A stretch of DNA of 64,000 bases from positions 40,449 through 104,448 of the forward strand of contig JAULBX010011988.1 of NCBI GenBank assembly GCA_032358255.1. Reading direction: 5' to 3'. The notes below the pieces were generated by a model, which did not search any database, had not been told where the DNA came from, and saw nothing but the letters and a program-made list of their open reading frames with translations. This DNA is from Heterotrichella gracilis. Taxonomy: Eukaryota > Sar > Xanthophyceae > Tribonematales > Xanthonemataceae. Position numbers and translations under genes: made by a program. This document shows, piece by piece, positions 47,302 to 58,217 of the stretch (positions are counted from its first letter, which is position 1; each line of letters opens with the position of its first letter).

Positions 47302-48848
47302 GGTGGCTGTGGCTGTGGCTGTGGCTGTGGCTGGTCCAGGTCTGGTTCTTGTTGTGCTGTAAGCCTTGCTGTGAGGAGGGGCACTGGTTGACTGATTCGA
47401 CGTTGATATACGCTGATGAGGCGCTGCATGGGAGAGGACAGGGGTTGCTAGTTGCTAGTTGCTAAGTACCGTCAAGTGCATGCAAGCATATGCATGCATA
47501 AGCACAGACAACGCAGATGACCCAGTCCTTTACCCAGCTTTACATGATTTCTAATGGTCAGTGGTTCGGAAGAAAATTTCCCAGTGTACGGTAATCTATT
47601 GAGTTTGCCCCAACCTTCACAGATACGCCGATGATGTGGCTGAGAACGCCCACAACTAGGACCTAGTCTAGTCAGGTGCCAGACAATAATCCACGTTAAG
47701 GCTTAAAGTTCAAAAGCTAGATTTGTGGCTCTGGGGCTTGACCGCGTATATGGAAGTTTCCGTGCAACGAGGTCACTATTCATTTGTCCAGTGCACTGAC
47801 ATCCACACGGCTGATAGGTGGAGGACAAGGTACACGTTGTTACAACTGTGTCGGTAGCAAGCACGCAAACTTATAATTTTTCTGCGTATGAAGGGTGCAA
47901 GCAAAGGTGGTCTATGGGATTGCACGGGCGGTGGCTTGTCTCCAGGCTGCGATGCAACTGTATCAACGCAAGTCACTTTATGCATGCATCGCATCCATGC
48001 ATGCATGCCATTGCATGTCGAGAACGCAGCAACTGAGGTATGCCTGCACGCAAAGCAGGACTTGCTATGATACAGGTTGGTGCGTGTTTTTGGTGAAGTA
48101 ACTTGAGCATCTGGGCCAGTCGACCAAGGTATGAATAATACGCTTAGGCAACATACATGACACATGCAGACATATTGGAAGCGCCGAGCCGTGTCGTAAA
48201 CCTGGCAGAACCATAAATGGGTGCGGCGCTGCACCAAGCTCTGAACTCAAATCGTCAAGGCATTGGGCACTTCAATCAAGCGTTGCGAGTCAGCGAGCGT
48301 GGTTAGGGATCCATTCCTTTGCACCGGGTACCCAACGACCACACTGCCGCAAGCAGAAAGGTATTGCATGCGCTATCCAACCCACCACTTCATTCTGCTT
48401 TGCCTGTATGTATGATACACCCAGGGTGCCCTGGAGAGCGCCCTGCACTATCAATCACCGCACAATGCCAGTCATCGCCATTTTGGCTTGTACCTGGCCA
48501 GGCCATTGCCAGCACCCAAACCTGCACTAACCCTGGCCCACACGGCTGACCCACACGGGTAAACTTGTGTATACACGCCTTTATTATATCCACACCTTGA
48601 AGACAGCCCTGGCTGTGTGCGCTTCGTGCATACGTGTCAACTGTGGGTGCTGGAGCCATACTCTCTGGGACACACTAGCACCCACATACCCCTGCCTAGC
48701 TAGACCCACCCCACTGCGTCAGTTACTGCAACCGTTCCTCCCAACCTGGCACAGCAGTAACTGCCCAACCGCCATGCATGCACACTCAGAAGCCAGTTGT
48801 TGCGCACACAGCCAGTTTAGCCAGGTGTTGGTATTGCAGGTGTGAGAC
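47302..48848. other. Divergent promoter region between L-GalDH and the 48.8-kb gene
   Basis: No supported gene. The L-GalDH 5' UTR starts with five ggctgt units (47304-47333), a hexamer also seen in the Pro/Gln-rich gene. Tgcatgcatg runs occur near 47480 and 47980-48010. Short ORFs on both strands have no protein-like features. Confidence 0.4.
47304..47333 (-). repeat. GGCTGT hexamer run in L-GalDH 5' UTR
   Basis: About five units immediately upstream of the start codon on the transcript. Confidence 0.85.
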
Positions 48849-50009
48849 ATGTCAGCCATGGCCAACGCAGTCCTCCTGGCCAAGCCCGGCGGCAAGTACG
48901 GCGAGTTTGTGGAGCCAGCCAGCGAGCCCACCCTGCACCAGCTGCTCAACGAGCTCCATGGCTTGGCCGAAGTTGTCAAATCCCAGCTAGTGACCAACCC
49001 ATCCCCAACCCCTGCGCCAATCCCTGATCAGGCTCAGGCTCAGGCTCAGGAGCCAGCTGGCCTTGCCAGCAGCAGCGACTCCCTTCTGGAGAAGCTGGTG
49101 GGTCAGCAGCAGATGACAGTGCAGCTGCTGGGTGACATGTGCAACAAGCTGGGGACTGTTGCCGACCACCTGGGGACCGTGAGTGCCAAGCTGGACCAGC
49201 TGAGTGCCCTGGAGCCTGTGAAGGAGTCCACTGCCCAGCGGGTGGTGCAGCTGCTTGAGGAATCCAAGGAGGCAGCTGGTCAGCAGGGCAGCACCCCCTT
49301 CACCGTGACGGTGACTAGCGGCGCACCAGTGAGCACGCATGGGATTGTGAAGCCTGCGGTGAATGGCCAGCCCGGCTCCAGTAGTGTGCGGGTGACGAGT
49401 CCGCCCAGCTGCCCTGAGGGTCTTTCCAGAATTAAAGCGCTCCTTGAGGGGTCAAAGGCAGATGGCGCAGAGGGTGGTGCCATACCCAACAAGGGCGTGG
49501 AGGAGCATGGTCCCATCACTCCTGGCAAACCTGTGGGGGCAGGAACTGAGCAGCCGCTGGAAGCCCCTACAAAGCCTGTGCCTGCGCCTGAGGTCCTTGC
49601 ACCTGACGTCCTTGCAGAGCCTGTGGCAGCGCAGGACCCCAGCGGCGGCAGCGATCAGGCGCACCTCAGCTGCCACCCGCTCTGCAAGGCCCACGAAGGA
49701 GGAGAGGGCGAGGGAGAAGGAGGAGAGGAAGAAGGAGAAGCAGGCTGCCAAGCTGCTGAAGAGGGCCAAGGAAGACGCGGTGTCTGCCCCGGAGCAGAAC
49801 TACACCAGCAGCGATTGCCAGGTGGATCGTGTCACTGGCGACAGCGAGGGGGAGACTCTCAAAGAGGGCCAGTTCATCCTTGTGGGAAGGACAAGAAGGA
49901 GAAGAAGAAGGACAGGAAGGAGGCAGCCAAGCAGCAGAAGACCAAGGAGAGGAAGCCTTCAGAAGCACAGCTGCTCAGCCGCATTGTGTTCGCTACCCCT
50001 GAGCCATAA
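48849..50009 (+). CDS. Coiled-coil Lys/Glu-rich protein, unknown function, frame switches
   Basis: A single open frame of 386 codons begins MSAMANAVLLAKPGGKYGEF just after a possible GCAG acceptor. Residues about 75-135 form a likely coiled coil (LLEKLVGQQQMTVQLLGDM; VADHLGTVSAKLDQL). Residues 150-280 are Pro/Gly/Val-rich. From about 49680 the protein-like reading moves to the +1 frame (KEERAREKEERKKEKQAAK, then EGETLKEGQFILVG). It returns at about 49885 to the first frame (KKEKKKDRKEAAKQQKTKER) and ends LSRIVFATPEP. No GT..AG pair explains the switches. Sequencing or assembly indels, or real compensating frameshifts, are the choices. The family is not recognised. Confidence 0.5.
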   Translation: MSAMANAVLLAKPGGKYGEFVEPASEPTLHQLLNELHGLAEVVKSQLVTNPSPTPAPIPDQAQAQAQEPAGLASSSDSLLEKLVGQQQMTVQLLGDMCNKLGTVADHLGTVSAKLDQLSALEPVKESTAQRVVQLLEESKEAAGQQGSTPFTVTVTSGAPVSTHGIVKPAVNGQPGSSSVRVTSPPSCPEGLSRIKALLEGSKADGAEGGAIPNKGVEEHGPITPGKPVGAGTEQPLEAPTKPVPAPEVLAPDVLAEPVAAQDPSGGSDQAHLSCHPLCKAHEGGEGEGEGGEEEGEAGCQAAEEGQGRRGVCPGAELHQQRLPGGSCHWRQRGGDSQRGPVHPCGKDKKEKKKDRKEAAKQQKTKERKPSEAQLLSRIVFATPEP

Positions 50010-50234
50010 TCCTGTGCACATGTGGGGACCCTGGCAGCCCTCGAGGCTCTTTTGGAGCGCCAGCCTCCAAGCAGTATCAATACAGTTACAGTCACAGTCG
50101 CTAGACCAGTATTCAGATTCATTGCTCCAATCGGCGACAATGTTTGATCTGGCTCAGTGCGCGTATCGCGGTAGCCGCCATGTGGCCCCACACAACCAGC
50201 CAAATGATGCATCATGCATCATGATTCATGATTT

Positions 50235-50300
50235 AGATGATCACGCAGTCACATAGCATCATGATCGATCCAGATGATCACGCAGTCACATAGCATCATG
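50235..50300 (+). repeat. 29-bp direct repeat, two units
   Basis: Identical units at 50235-50263 and 50272-50300 (starting agatgatcacgcagtcacat), separated by 8 bases, within a run of atcatg-like words that begins near 50207. Confidence 0.9.
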
Positions 50301-50577
50301 CAACGAGTCATTAATCCCATCAGCAATCATAGTGTGCGCCAGCAGCCTTGTGCGGAGCTGCTGCCAACATGGATCATGCGGTTGCAACCTCCGTGAATGC
50401 AGCCTTCAGGGTGACATCCTCAGTATATTACCATGTACACTAGCCTATTTTCACAATACCCTATGCCCATATGGCGCCATTATGCATGCTCAGATATGCT
50501 AGTCTTTCATACATCTCATGATGAGCCTCAATGGCACCTAGTGCAATTTTTCAAGACAATACCGTGGTGCGGTCAGC

Positions 50578-50600
50578 CTATATAAAACGGCTTTATATAG
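50578..50600. repeat. TATA-like perfect inverted repeat
   Basis: ctatataaa, acggc, tttatatag. Both arms contain TATA-box-like sequence, in opposite orientations. Confidence 0.8.
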
Positions 50601-50967
50601 CATGAGTGGTCCCAGCCGCTGGGAGTTCAGCTGCTGGTTATTGGTGCAGTAAATTGTCAGACTCTGGTTGCAATGTCTGCATGCACGCGTTTATTTTTAT
50701 AATACATTTGAATACACAGCAGCGCTGAAAGCGCCTGCAGTAGTACTGCCCCGGCTGTCTGTGGCAGGTAGGGGCATTGCGAGACATGCCATTGGCAGCT
50801 GGGGTGGTCCTGTGCATCGATTAGTCCTTACTCACTATGCTCATAGGGCGCTTGTCCTTGGCTTTGCCTAGGCCTTCATCTATTTAAAACAAACGCCATA
50901 TACCATATAGGTATGGCGCCTCGGTGTCAAAGGGTTACATATTATCAAATGGGGTGTGTGATCAGAA

Positions 50968-50977
50968 TTACATGTAA
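50968..50977. terminator. Palindromic TGTAA, possible shared poly(A) signal
   Basis: ttacatgtaa carries TGTAA on both strands. It lies between the + gene ending at 50009 and the - gene ending at 51472. TGTAA is the typical chlorophyte poly(A) signal, so it could serve both convergent genes. Confidence 0.4.
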
Positions 50978-51471
50978 TATCGGGTTGTCAAGTCCACCGA
51001 CAATAGCTTGTCCTCCAGTCTGCCAGAGCAGTGCTACGAAGTATGAAATGCAGCATAAAGTCAAGCTGAAGGCTTGGAGGCCTGACATGGTATGCCCAGC
51101 GCTGTAATAAAAGAAGGCAATTGCAAAGTTTGTGCCGGGCACCGCCGGTGAGGTGGGCCCTTGGGACCATCCCAGCAAAAGCGCCGCTGTCACACCAACA
51201 TTTGTTGCTCGTCACAGCAAGTAATTTGCAGCAAATCGCAATGTTGACCCACTGCATGGTGCTCAGCAGCAACACCCTGTCATCAACTGCAAATCGTCAT
51301 AATGATTCCCAATCCTGCAAGAGCCCCGCGCCTGCCCATCTTTTCCCTCCACAACAATTAGATCAAAAGCAGACGACGCTGCTTAGCTTCAAAGCCTTTC
51401 TTGCAAACTGTGGTCATATGCGCTGTGCTTCTTTCTTGTTTTCCCCTCAGTCCTTGTGCGCCCCTGCCTAC

Positions 51472-54400
51472 TTAGGCCGCCCCCGCAAGCTTTGGGTTGT
51501 GTGTCTTTGCGCTGAACAGCACCGCCTTGAACCGGGACAGGTCCGACCGCGATGCGTTGAGGTCTATGAGCGACAGCACGCGCTCCCACTCGCTGTCGCC
51601 GTGGATACCCTGTGGAGAAATGGAGGGGTGGGTGGGTGGGAGGAGGGGAGGGGAGGATGAGAGTCAGGTGGGGGAGGGGAGAATGAGTGCGAGGAGGGGA
51701 GGAGGTGACGGGGCCTGGCGCGATAATGTGCTGCCACGCCATGCCCTTGACGATGCCGTATGGAAGGTAGGAGATAGGGGAGGTGACGTGACGGGATGAC
51801 CAAAACAAGGCTGTTGTGACGAAGATCAGGCGCTGGACCAGCCCAAAGTTGACGTGCCATATCCCACCCAGCAGGCAGTGTGTGGGATAGGTTATGCATC
51901 AGGTGCATCAGGGAGCTGCTGGTGCACGTTGGCGTCCATGCCACACCCATGCCAGCTGGCGCATGCGCAGTCGCCTTGGCGAGGTGCAGGGCAACCTCAG
52001 CACCACTGGTTGTGGCAACAAGACTGGGGGTACACAGGCACAGGGTCACATGGGCAGGCTGGAATACCAGGCCTCACATCACGCAAGATCAGCAAGTGCC
52101 AGATACATCTGCCTGGTGCTGCATGTGCAAGGCTGGCTGCTACCCTGGCTGCATTGTTGAAATCATGATATCTAGCTGCCAAGGCTGGGCAGCAGCTCCG
52201 GCACCGATCATTGCCCCAAGTGGCACTCCACTCCCCTTGATGCTATTCACCTTGATACCCTCCCTCCCTCTGCTCACCTTGCAGCTGATCTCCTCTGGCC
52301 CTGTCTGTTTGTCCCTAAACCCTAACCATATACCCTACACCATCCTCCCTCCCCTCCTCACCTTGAAGCTGATCTCCCCTTGCGCTGCCCGGTTCTTCCC
52401 AAACCCTGAACCTTCACCCTAAGCCCTAAACCATCCTCCCTCCCCAGCTCACCTTGAAGCTGATCTCCTCTTGCGCTGCCCGATTGTCGGCTGCGCGCTT
52501 TGCCTTCACGCTCAGGCGGGACTGCAAGCGAGGGAGCGATGGGGTGAGGGGCATGGTAAAGGGGAGGGGCCATGCGCTGCATGGGGGAAGGCTACATTGT
52601 ATGCCAGCACATATTCAGCATGGTGCTGTCACCAGCATGTCTCACCCACCAACCCACACTCCACGACCCACAAGAAACCTTTTTCAGGGTCACTCCCAAG
52701 ACCCCAGTTGCTAGTACAGTCCCATGCATGGCCCAGTGTAGGATGCATCTACCAAGATGGCCGCACCCCATGCATTGCTAGCCAGTGCCATACATAAAGC
52801 GCAATCTGTTGAAGTATCCAGCCACTACCCCTACACCTAAATACTACCCTCCCCCCTATCACCCACCACCACCCGCGTACAGCCCTTGTCAAGGGCCCTC
52901 CCCACCCCCGGTTGGATGCACTCCCTTGCCCTCCTGCCTCCTTCAGCCTGCCCTCCTGCCCCTTTCATGCATGCAGACAGACCCCCCCACACACACACAG
53001 CTACCTATCACCCGCAACCTGCCTTTGTCAAGAGGTCGTGCAACTTATGCCCCTCGGTAGACCTAAAATGCACCTCATACCCGCTGTATAACAGACCCCC
53101 ATCCCCATCCCCATCCCCCGCACCTGGTTGAACGTATCCAGCCACTCCTTTGCCTGTGCCTTGAGCCCCTCCTTGAGGCTGCCCTCCTGGCTGCTCTGCT
53201 CCTTCATGCGCTGGGAAATCTGCTCGCGCATGGCCACCACAGCGGGGTGGTCGGGCTCATCCTCGGCAGGCGCAGCAGGGGCGGCCTGGGGGCAACGTGG
53301 ATATTCTCAGTATTATTATTATTTTTCATTGAAATTAAGTTTTTACATTGGAAGAATTGGGGATGTCTGCGGTTTAGGGCATGGGGAGGATTGGTGTAAC
53401 CTTTGGAGGGGCAGGGCGTTAAGGTTTAGGGCATAGGGTAGGGTAGGAGCAAGCCCTCGAGAGTACGGTGTGGTGGGTGGGTGCAAGATGTTGCACACCT
53501 AAAGGTGACCACACATGGTGCTACAATTGACAAAGGCGTGGCTAAGTACAGTGTGCGGCGACTTGGTTGGTGCAGGCACGTGGTCCCCATAGACAGGCGT
53601 GAACATGCAGCGGTGTGATTGCATTGTGCAAGCTCGTTCCCGGGTGCAAGCGACCACCACACGCGGTGTAATGCCGCCTGTACTGTCAAACATGGGTACG
53701 GTATAAAAGCAGAGGCACTGTGGTGCCCCTGTATGCATGGCATGAATACAAGGGACACGTGCGGGATGGACCAGCCTCTGATATAAGGCTGGCTTCCTCA
53801 CCTGCCACCTATGCACATTGTAATTGAGACGAGGTGCCATGTTGCATTTTGACCATTTATATTATAATGGAATTATTAATCATGTATCTGCAGCACTGAT
53901 TTTGCACGGGATCGCAGGGTGGCCGCATGGCACCAGCACGCACCGGTTCCCCAAAGGTGCCGTTCTCCAGCGGCGCATCAAACTCAAACGGCTCTGACTC
54001 TGGCTGTGCGGCGGGTGCAGGCGCCTCCCCCTCCCCCTCCTCCTCCCCTAGATCCTCGGCGGGTGCCTGGTAGGGTGTCCCGTCTGGCCCTGCCACAGGG
54101 TTCTCCAGGGGGCCTGTGCCCTCCAGTGGCACCTCCCAGTACTCGATACCCTCCTCTAGGGTGAAGTTGGAGTCGCCCTCTTCCTCGGCGCTGCCGTCAA
54201 ACACCTGGGGGGGCGGTGGAGGACAGATGGAACCCCTAAAACCATTAAACACAAGGGGGCCGAGGGGCATAGGGTTTAGGATCAAACCCGAAACTCTAAG
54301 CCATAAAACATTTGTGGTAGGGTGGTGGGGGTGGCAAGGGCTTAAGTAAATGTGTTCGCAAAAATAAAGCCCACCCTGCCATGGCTCCCACCCCACTTTC

Positions 54401-56358
54401 AACACACATTAATGCACCTGCAATGCCCTGTCCCTGCGCTGTGCAACGCATCCCTAGCGATGTGCCCAACCCTTGTCCCCAAATCCCTGCTTTTGCCCCA
54501 GTCATTGCTTTTTGTCTGAGTCAATTCCAATGCAAACCCCCACCTTGTTCCAGTTGCTTCGTTTGGGTCAACCCCTGTTGTGCTGGAATGCATGTAAATG
54601 AGTAGGTACCTCATCCCAGTGCAAATCCCCACCTTGTTCCAGTTGTTTTGCTTGGGATCCAGGTTGGCCAGTGAGAAGTGCCCCGTCAGGCCCGGGTATG
54701 CCCCCGCCCAGCAGCTGAACTTGATGCCAGTGCTGCTGCTGATGGAGGGGTGGGTGGCGCAGTACAGGCCTGCGGGGAGGGGAGGGGAACATGGTGGGAC
54801 CTCCTCTATGACAGGGTGAGCATGTTGCGTTCACTCAAAATGATGCCACAGTGTGTGTTCACACCAAAATGGCCTCAACGGGCCTCGCTTGAAAATGCCA
54901 TCTGCATCGATGTGCTGTGCTGACTTAGGTGCGCCACGCATGGCGTGCAGTTAGGCGTGCAGTGGTCTCGATTCAGAGTACCACGTGCATCGATGCTGCG
55001 GTGTATGACGTAGATGCGCCATGCACAGCGTTCAGTAAGCGGGCATCAAGCCACCTACCAAATTCAACGCTTGAGCAGTTCCTGGCTTGGAATTGTTGGC
55101 AGGCCACCGACACCGTGGAGTTGGAGCAAGTGTCAAAGATTGCGGGTCCATCCACAGGGCCTGCACGATGCACGGGTTAGTAAAAGGGAATTGGTAGGGG
55201 GCACAGTGGACAGATGGGGCATGCCTCCCTCCAACGCGCCTGCCCAAGGATCGGCTGGTAAATATTTATTACCATGATTGATTAAATATTTTAGTACTAT
55301 GTATTTATTTTTTAAAGCACAGGACAAGGGCAGGATGGCATGGGACAAGCAGTGTGTTTGTGCGCAGGTACATCCAAAGGGTTTTTGTTTTTTGGGCAGG
55401 AGGGAAGAGACATGCGTACATGGTCCAGGGAGGGAGAAGTCAATGTGCGCAGCTGGCGGCTGAATTGGAGACGCATGCAAGGCACATTTTGAGACAGGGC
55501 TACACGTTGCTGACAAAAATGACAGTTGTGACAACCTAATTAACCCATGTGCAAATGGATACGCCATGCCATGCCAACCCATGCCGATTAATGATCACAA
55601 TATGGCCCTTGCAAGCGTACCGATGAAGATGTGGCAGTTGTTGCAGTTGGTGACCTCCACTTCGGAGGTGTAGTCCAAGAGATAGATGCTGCACAGGCGC
55701 AACCCGGTCAGACCTGGCGCAAGCCAAGGCTAGTACGTGCAGTAGTGCCAAAGCATTGTTGCCAATGGCAAGTCTTTGGGCAGTGGTGGTGCAAGGCAGA
55801 ACATTGCAGGGCCTCGGAGGTCTCAGCTAGTGCGAGTTTGATAAGAAAGTAGGGGCCTTTTAGGGTCCACTTGTGGGGGCTGTGTGCTGCAGCAACAGTA
55901 CAGCGACAGTACAGCCTCTAGAGACTAGGACGCACCTTGCCAAGGTAGATATACATGTGCAATACGGCCTAGCTACAGCGTGCTTCTTACCTGCATCCCT
56001 CCAAGTTCTTCAGCACAAAGCTCTCCCTGCACGCGCCAAAAAAACGTGATAGGCCCACCACATCACGTTTGGGAACAATGCTGCAAACAAGATGATCGTG
56101 TGCTAGCTGGCTTACGAGCAGTCTCTCGATATTGGACCTAACCAAAGACACGGTTGGTTGGGGGTACTGCCAGTGCATGGGTGGCGATTGGTTGCGTTTA
56201 TCAGTCAGACATGGGGGGGCCCTTTCGGAAGCTGCGACACCAAGGTGATGCAATCGTTCCGTCACAAGACCCCCGTGTTCCACTCACCCATTGATGCTGC
56301 CAGGATTCTTGTACACGGTCTCGCCGCTCAGATCCGCTATCTGATAGTCGTTAGACAT
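51472..56358 (-). CDS. RP2/TBCC-domain protein fused to a clathrin light-chain-like domain
   Basis: Exons: 56358-56288, 56026-55991, 55688-55621, 55160-55059, 54769-54633, 54204-53944, 53285-53124, 52521-52453, 51609-51472 (TAA). All phases agree; 347 residues from the first Met. Residues 1 to about 180 match the TBCC beta-helix of RP2: ADLSGETVYKNPGSING, IYLLDYTSEVEVTNCNNC, HIFIGPVDGP, VACQQF, LYCATHPSISSS, IKFSCW and NNWNKVFD. RP2 is a GAP for ARL3 in ciliary trafficking. From about 225 the sequence is helical (EQISQRMKEQSSQEGSLKEG; AKEWLDTFNQ; ADNRAAQEE), then EWERVLSLIDLN and DLSRFKAVLFSAK, the C-terminal signature of clathrin light chains. A 261-base exon (54204-53944) carries both the end of TBCC and an acidic linker, joining the halves. 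The Gln in QQFQ replaces the Arg of RP2's QQFR. An upstream first exon is likely, as an acceptor-like GCAG precedes the Met. Confidence 0.78.
52265..52405 (-). repeat. Two donor-edge copies of the exon at 52453
   Basis: caccttg(c/a)agctgatctcc at about 52276 and 52360 repeats the EEISFK end and donor of the true exon (52453-52521), the second with more of the exon (QEEIS-K region). Both are separated by ccctaaaccct motifs. Confidence 0.9.
52880..52975 (-). repeat. Degraded copy of the exon at 53124
   Basis: Reads like the 3' portion of the 53124-53285 exon (cttgccctcctgcctccttcagcctgccctcctg versus the SSQEGSLKEGLKAQ region), with frame-breaking indels. Confidence 0.6.
54520..54562 (-). repeat. 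Donor-edge copy of the exon at 54633
   Basis: caatgcaaacccccaccttgttccagttgcttcg matches the NNWNK donor edge at 54620-54660. Confidence 0.85.
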
Positions 56359-58217
56359 CCTGCACAGTCCACCTCGGGTATCAATGTCATGCATGGGGCC
56401 AGCCAATGCATTTCATATAAACCAGTTCCAAGTCCAAGTGAAAAGTGACGTAGGACACATGCTAAGTGCATACGCCCTGATATATTGCGTTTGCTGGCAC
56501 TGACGTACTTGATTGGCTGCTCGCTTCCGTGCTGGTTGTGATTGATGAGGTGCAACTTTGAGGTCTGCGACTGATGCTGTGGTTAGCTTGAAGTGTACAG
56601 CTGGTGCATGTAGAAAGGAGGGTATGCGGTTGAAGCGAGCGTTGTTGGGTGGCAGCTCTGAGGTAGAAAGCCTTATAAATCCTTGCCTAGGAGCTGCAAA
56701 AGTGGCTGTTGATGGGATCTTGCAAAGTGGGAGTCCAAGGCCGAGAATCCCTGTGGTTTTACAGGGGACTGCGTGACCTCTTTTAGTCCCATGGTATTGG
56801 GGATGCGACCGGCAATGATGGTGGATTCGTAGTGTAGTCATGCACCGGAAACTGCTTCTGATCGTCACACCGATCAACCTGGCGGAAAACGGAGATACAC
56901 ATATCTGGCAGGATACTTGGCGAGGGTGATAGGTCTTGGCTGGTCAACTTGGCTGGCTGCACAAGGTGCAACCGATTGGCAGCAAAGGAAGCACTAATCC
57001 AACCCCAGTCCGCTTCTGGTGTCAAGTGCGCGCGGCATGGCCATGTAAGTGGGCGTGTGCCCCTTGCCCGCAGCCTGGGCTGCAAGCTTGCAGTGCGCAG
57101 GTTCGCGTGCGTGGTAGCCCACTTCTCCCAGCCACGGTGTATCACAGGTAAGACATACCTTGCGTGGTGTTGGTTGGCGCAAGCTACCGATGGTAATTTG
57201 GATATCCGACCATCAGTTAGGTCTAGGGCAATATGCACAGGAATTCAGACAACTGTCCATACCCCGTGACTCGTACTGCAAACGCACTGCAAGCGAGTTG
57301 TCAGTGTCTGATTGTTTGGTCATCTGGTTAACCTGTAGGTAAACAGAGCTTGATAGTGGTTATTGAAGCATCATTCGCTGGAGTCTGGTACATTTGTTGT
57401 GGTCGCGACCGAATGGGCACGTTCTGTGGTTTCTTGACGCCCATACCGGCTTTGCACATCGTTTCACACAGAGGGCACGACCGTTTTACTCTGTGGGTCT
57501 GGGGCTGTAGTTAGTGGTTTGCTGTTGGGCGGATGTTTTGAAGTTGTCCAGTTTGTCATGGACGCGTCCCACACAGCGTACAGGCTGTCGTACACTGTAC
57601 AGTACCTGTACTGCATTGTGTGTACAGCTGTGGTAACTTGCAAACAGGCTCTGTCTAAGGCACGTCTATGTCGTGTAGTTGGTTGCAGATCTGCAGACGT
57701 TTACCTGGTGGTAGGCCCTCTCTAGGGCTTGTCTGTACTGCTGGTACAGCACCATATGCACATATATGCATATGCGCAGTACAGCCAGCTAAGCAGTCAC
57801 CCGTAGTCACCCTTGCCAGCTTGCACAACCCATGTGCAAAAGTACGCAAAAGCTGTACGGCACCCAATTGCAGTTTGCCACACACCATTCTTGAGCCTAT
57901 AAATCTCCAGACCTCAGTAAGCAGGGCAGTCCTTGTAGCCCATGTGCAAGCCCTTCATGCCCTTGCTACCCCTTGTCCACTATGCATGTACATGCTGCGC
58001 AGTGAGACTGTGGTCTGGCTGCTCTGGGTGCGATAACGTCTCAGCAATTGCTCATTGATCCCTTGCTGACTTGCCTTGCAGGCCTGACAACGGCAAGGTT
58101 GTCTTGTTGAGTGCGCAGAGCAGCAGCCAACACCCCTGGAACTAACCCTACACCCAGGCCTACAACTCACAGGGACTGGGTGGACGCCTACTGAGGACTC
58201 TCCAGTGCAGCACTCAG
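56359..58217. other. Divergent intergenic region; possible 5' exons of the RP2-like gene
   Basis: Should hold the promoter and perhaps a first exon of the minus gene. The minus ORF at 56783-57238 has no RP2-like features. The promoter of the secreted-protein gene lies on the right. No repeats of note except a tgcatatgc-rich stretch near 57755-57775. Confidence 0.4.

Larger units (their letters stand above)
50010..51471. other. Intergenic region between convergent genes
   Basis: No supported gene. Contains a 29-bp direct repeat, a TATA-like inverted repeat and a bidirectional poly(A)-like palindrome (listed separately). Higher AT than the genes. Confidence 0.45.
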
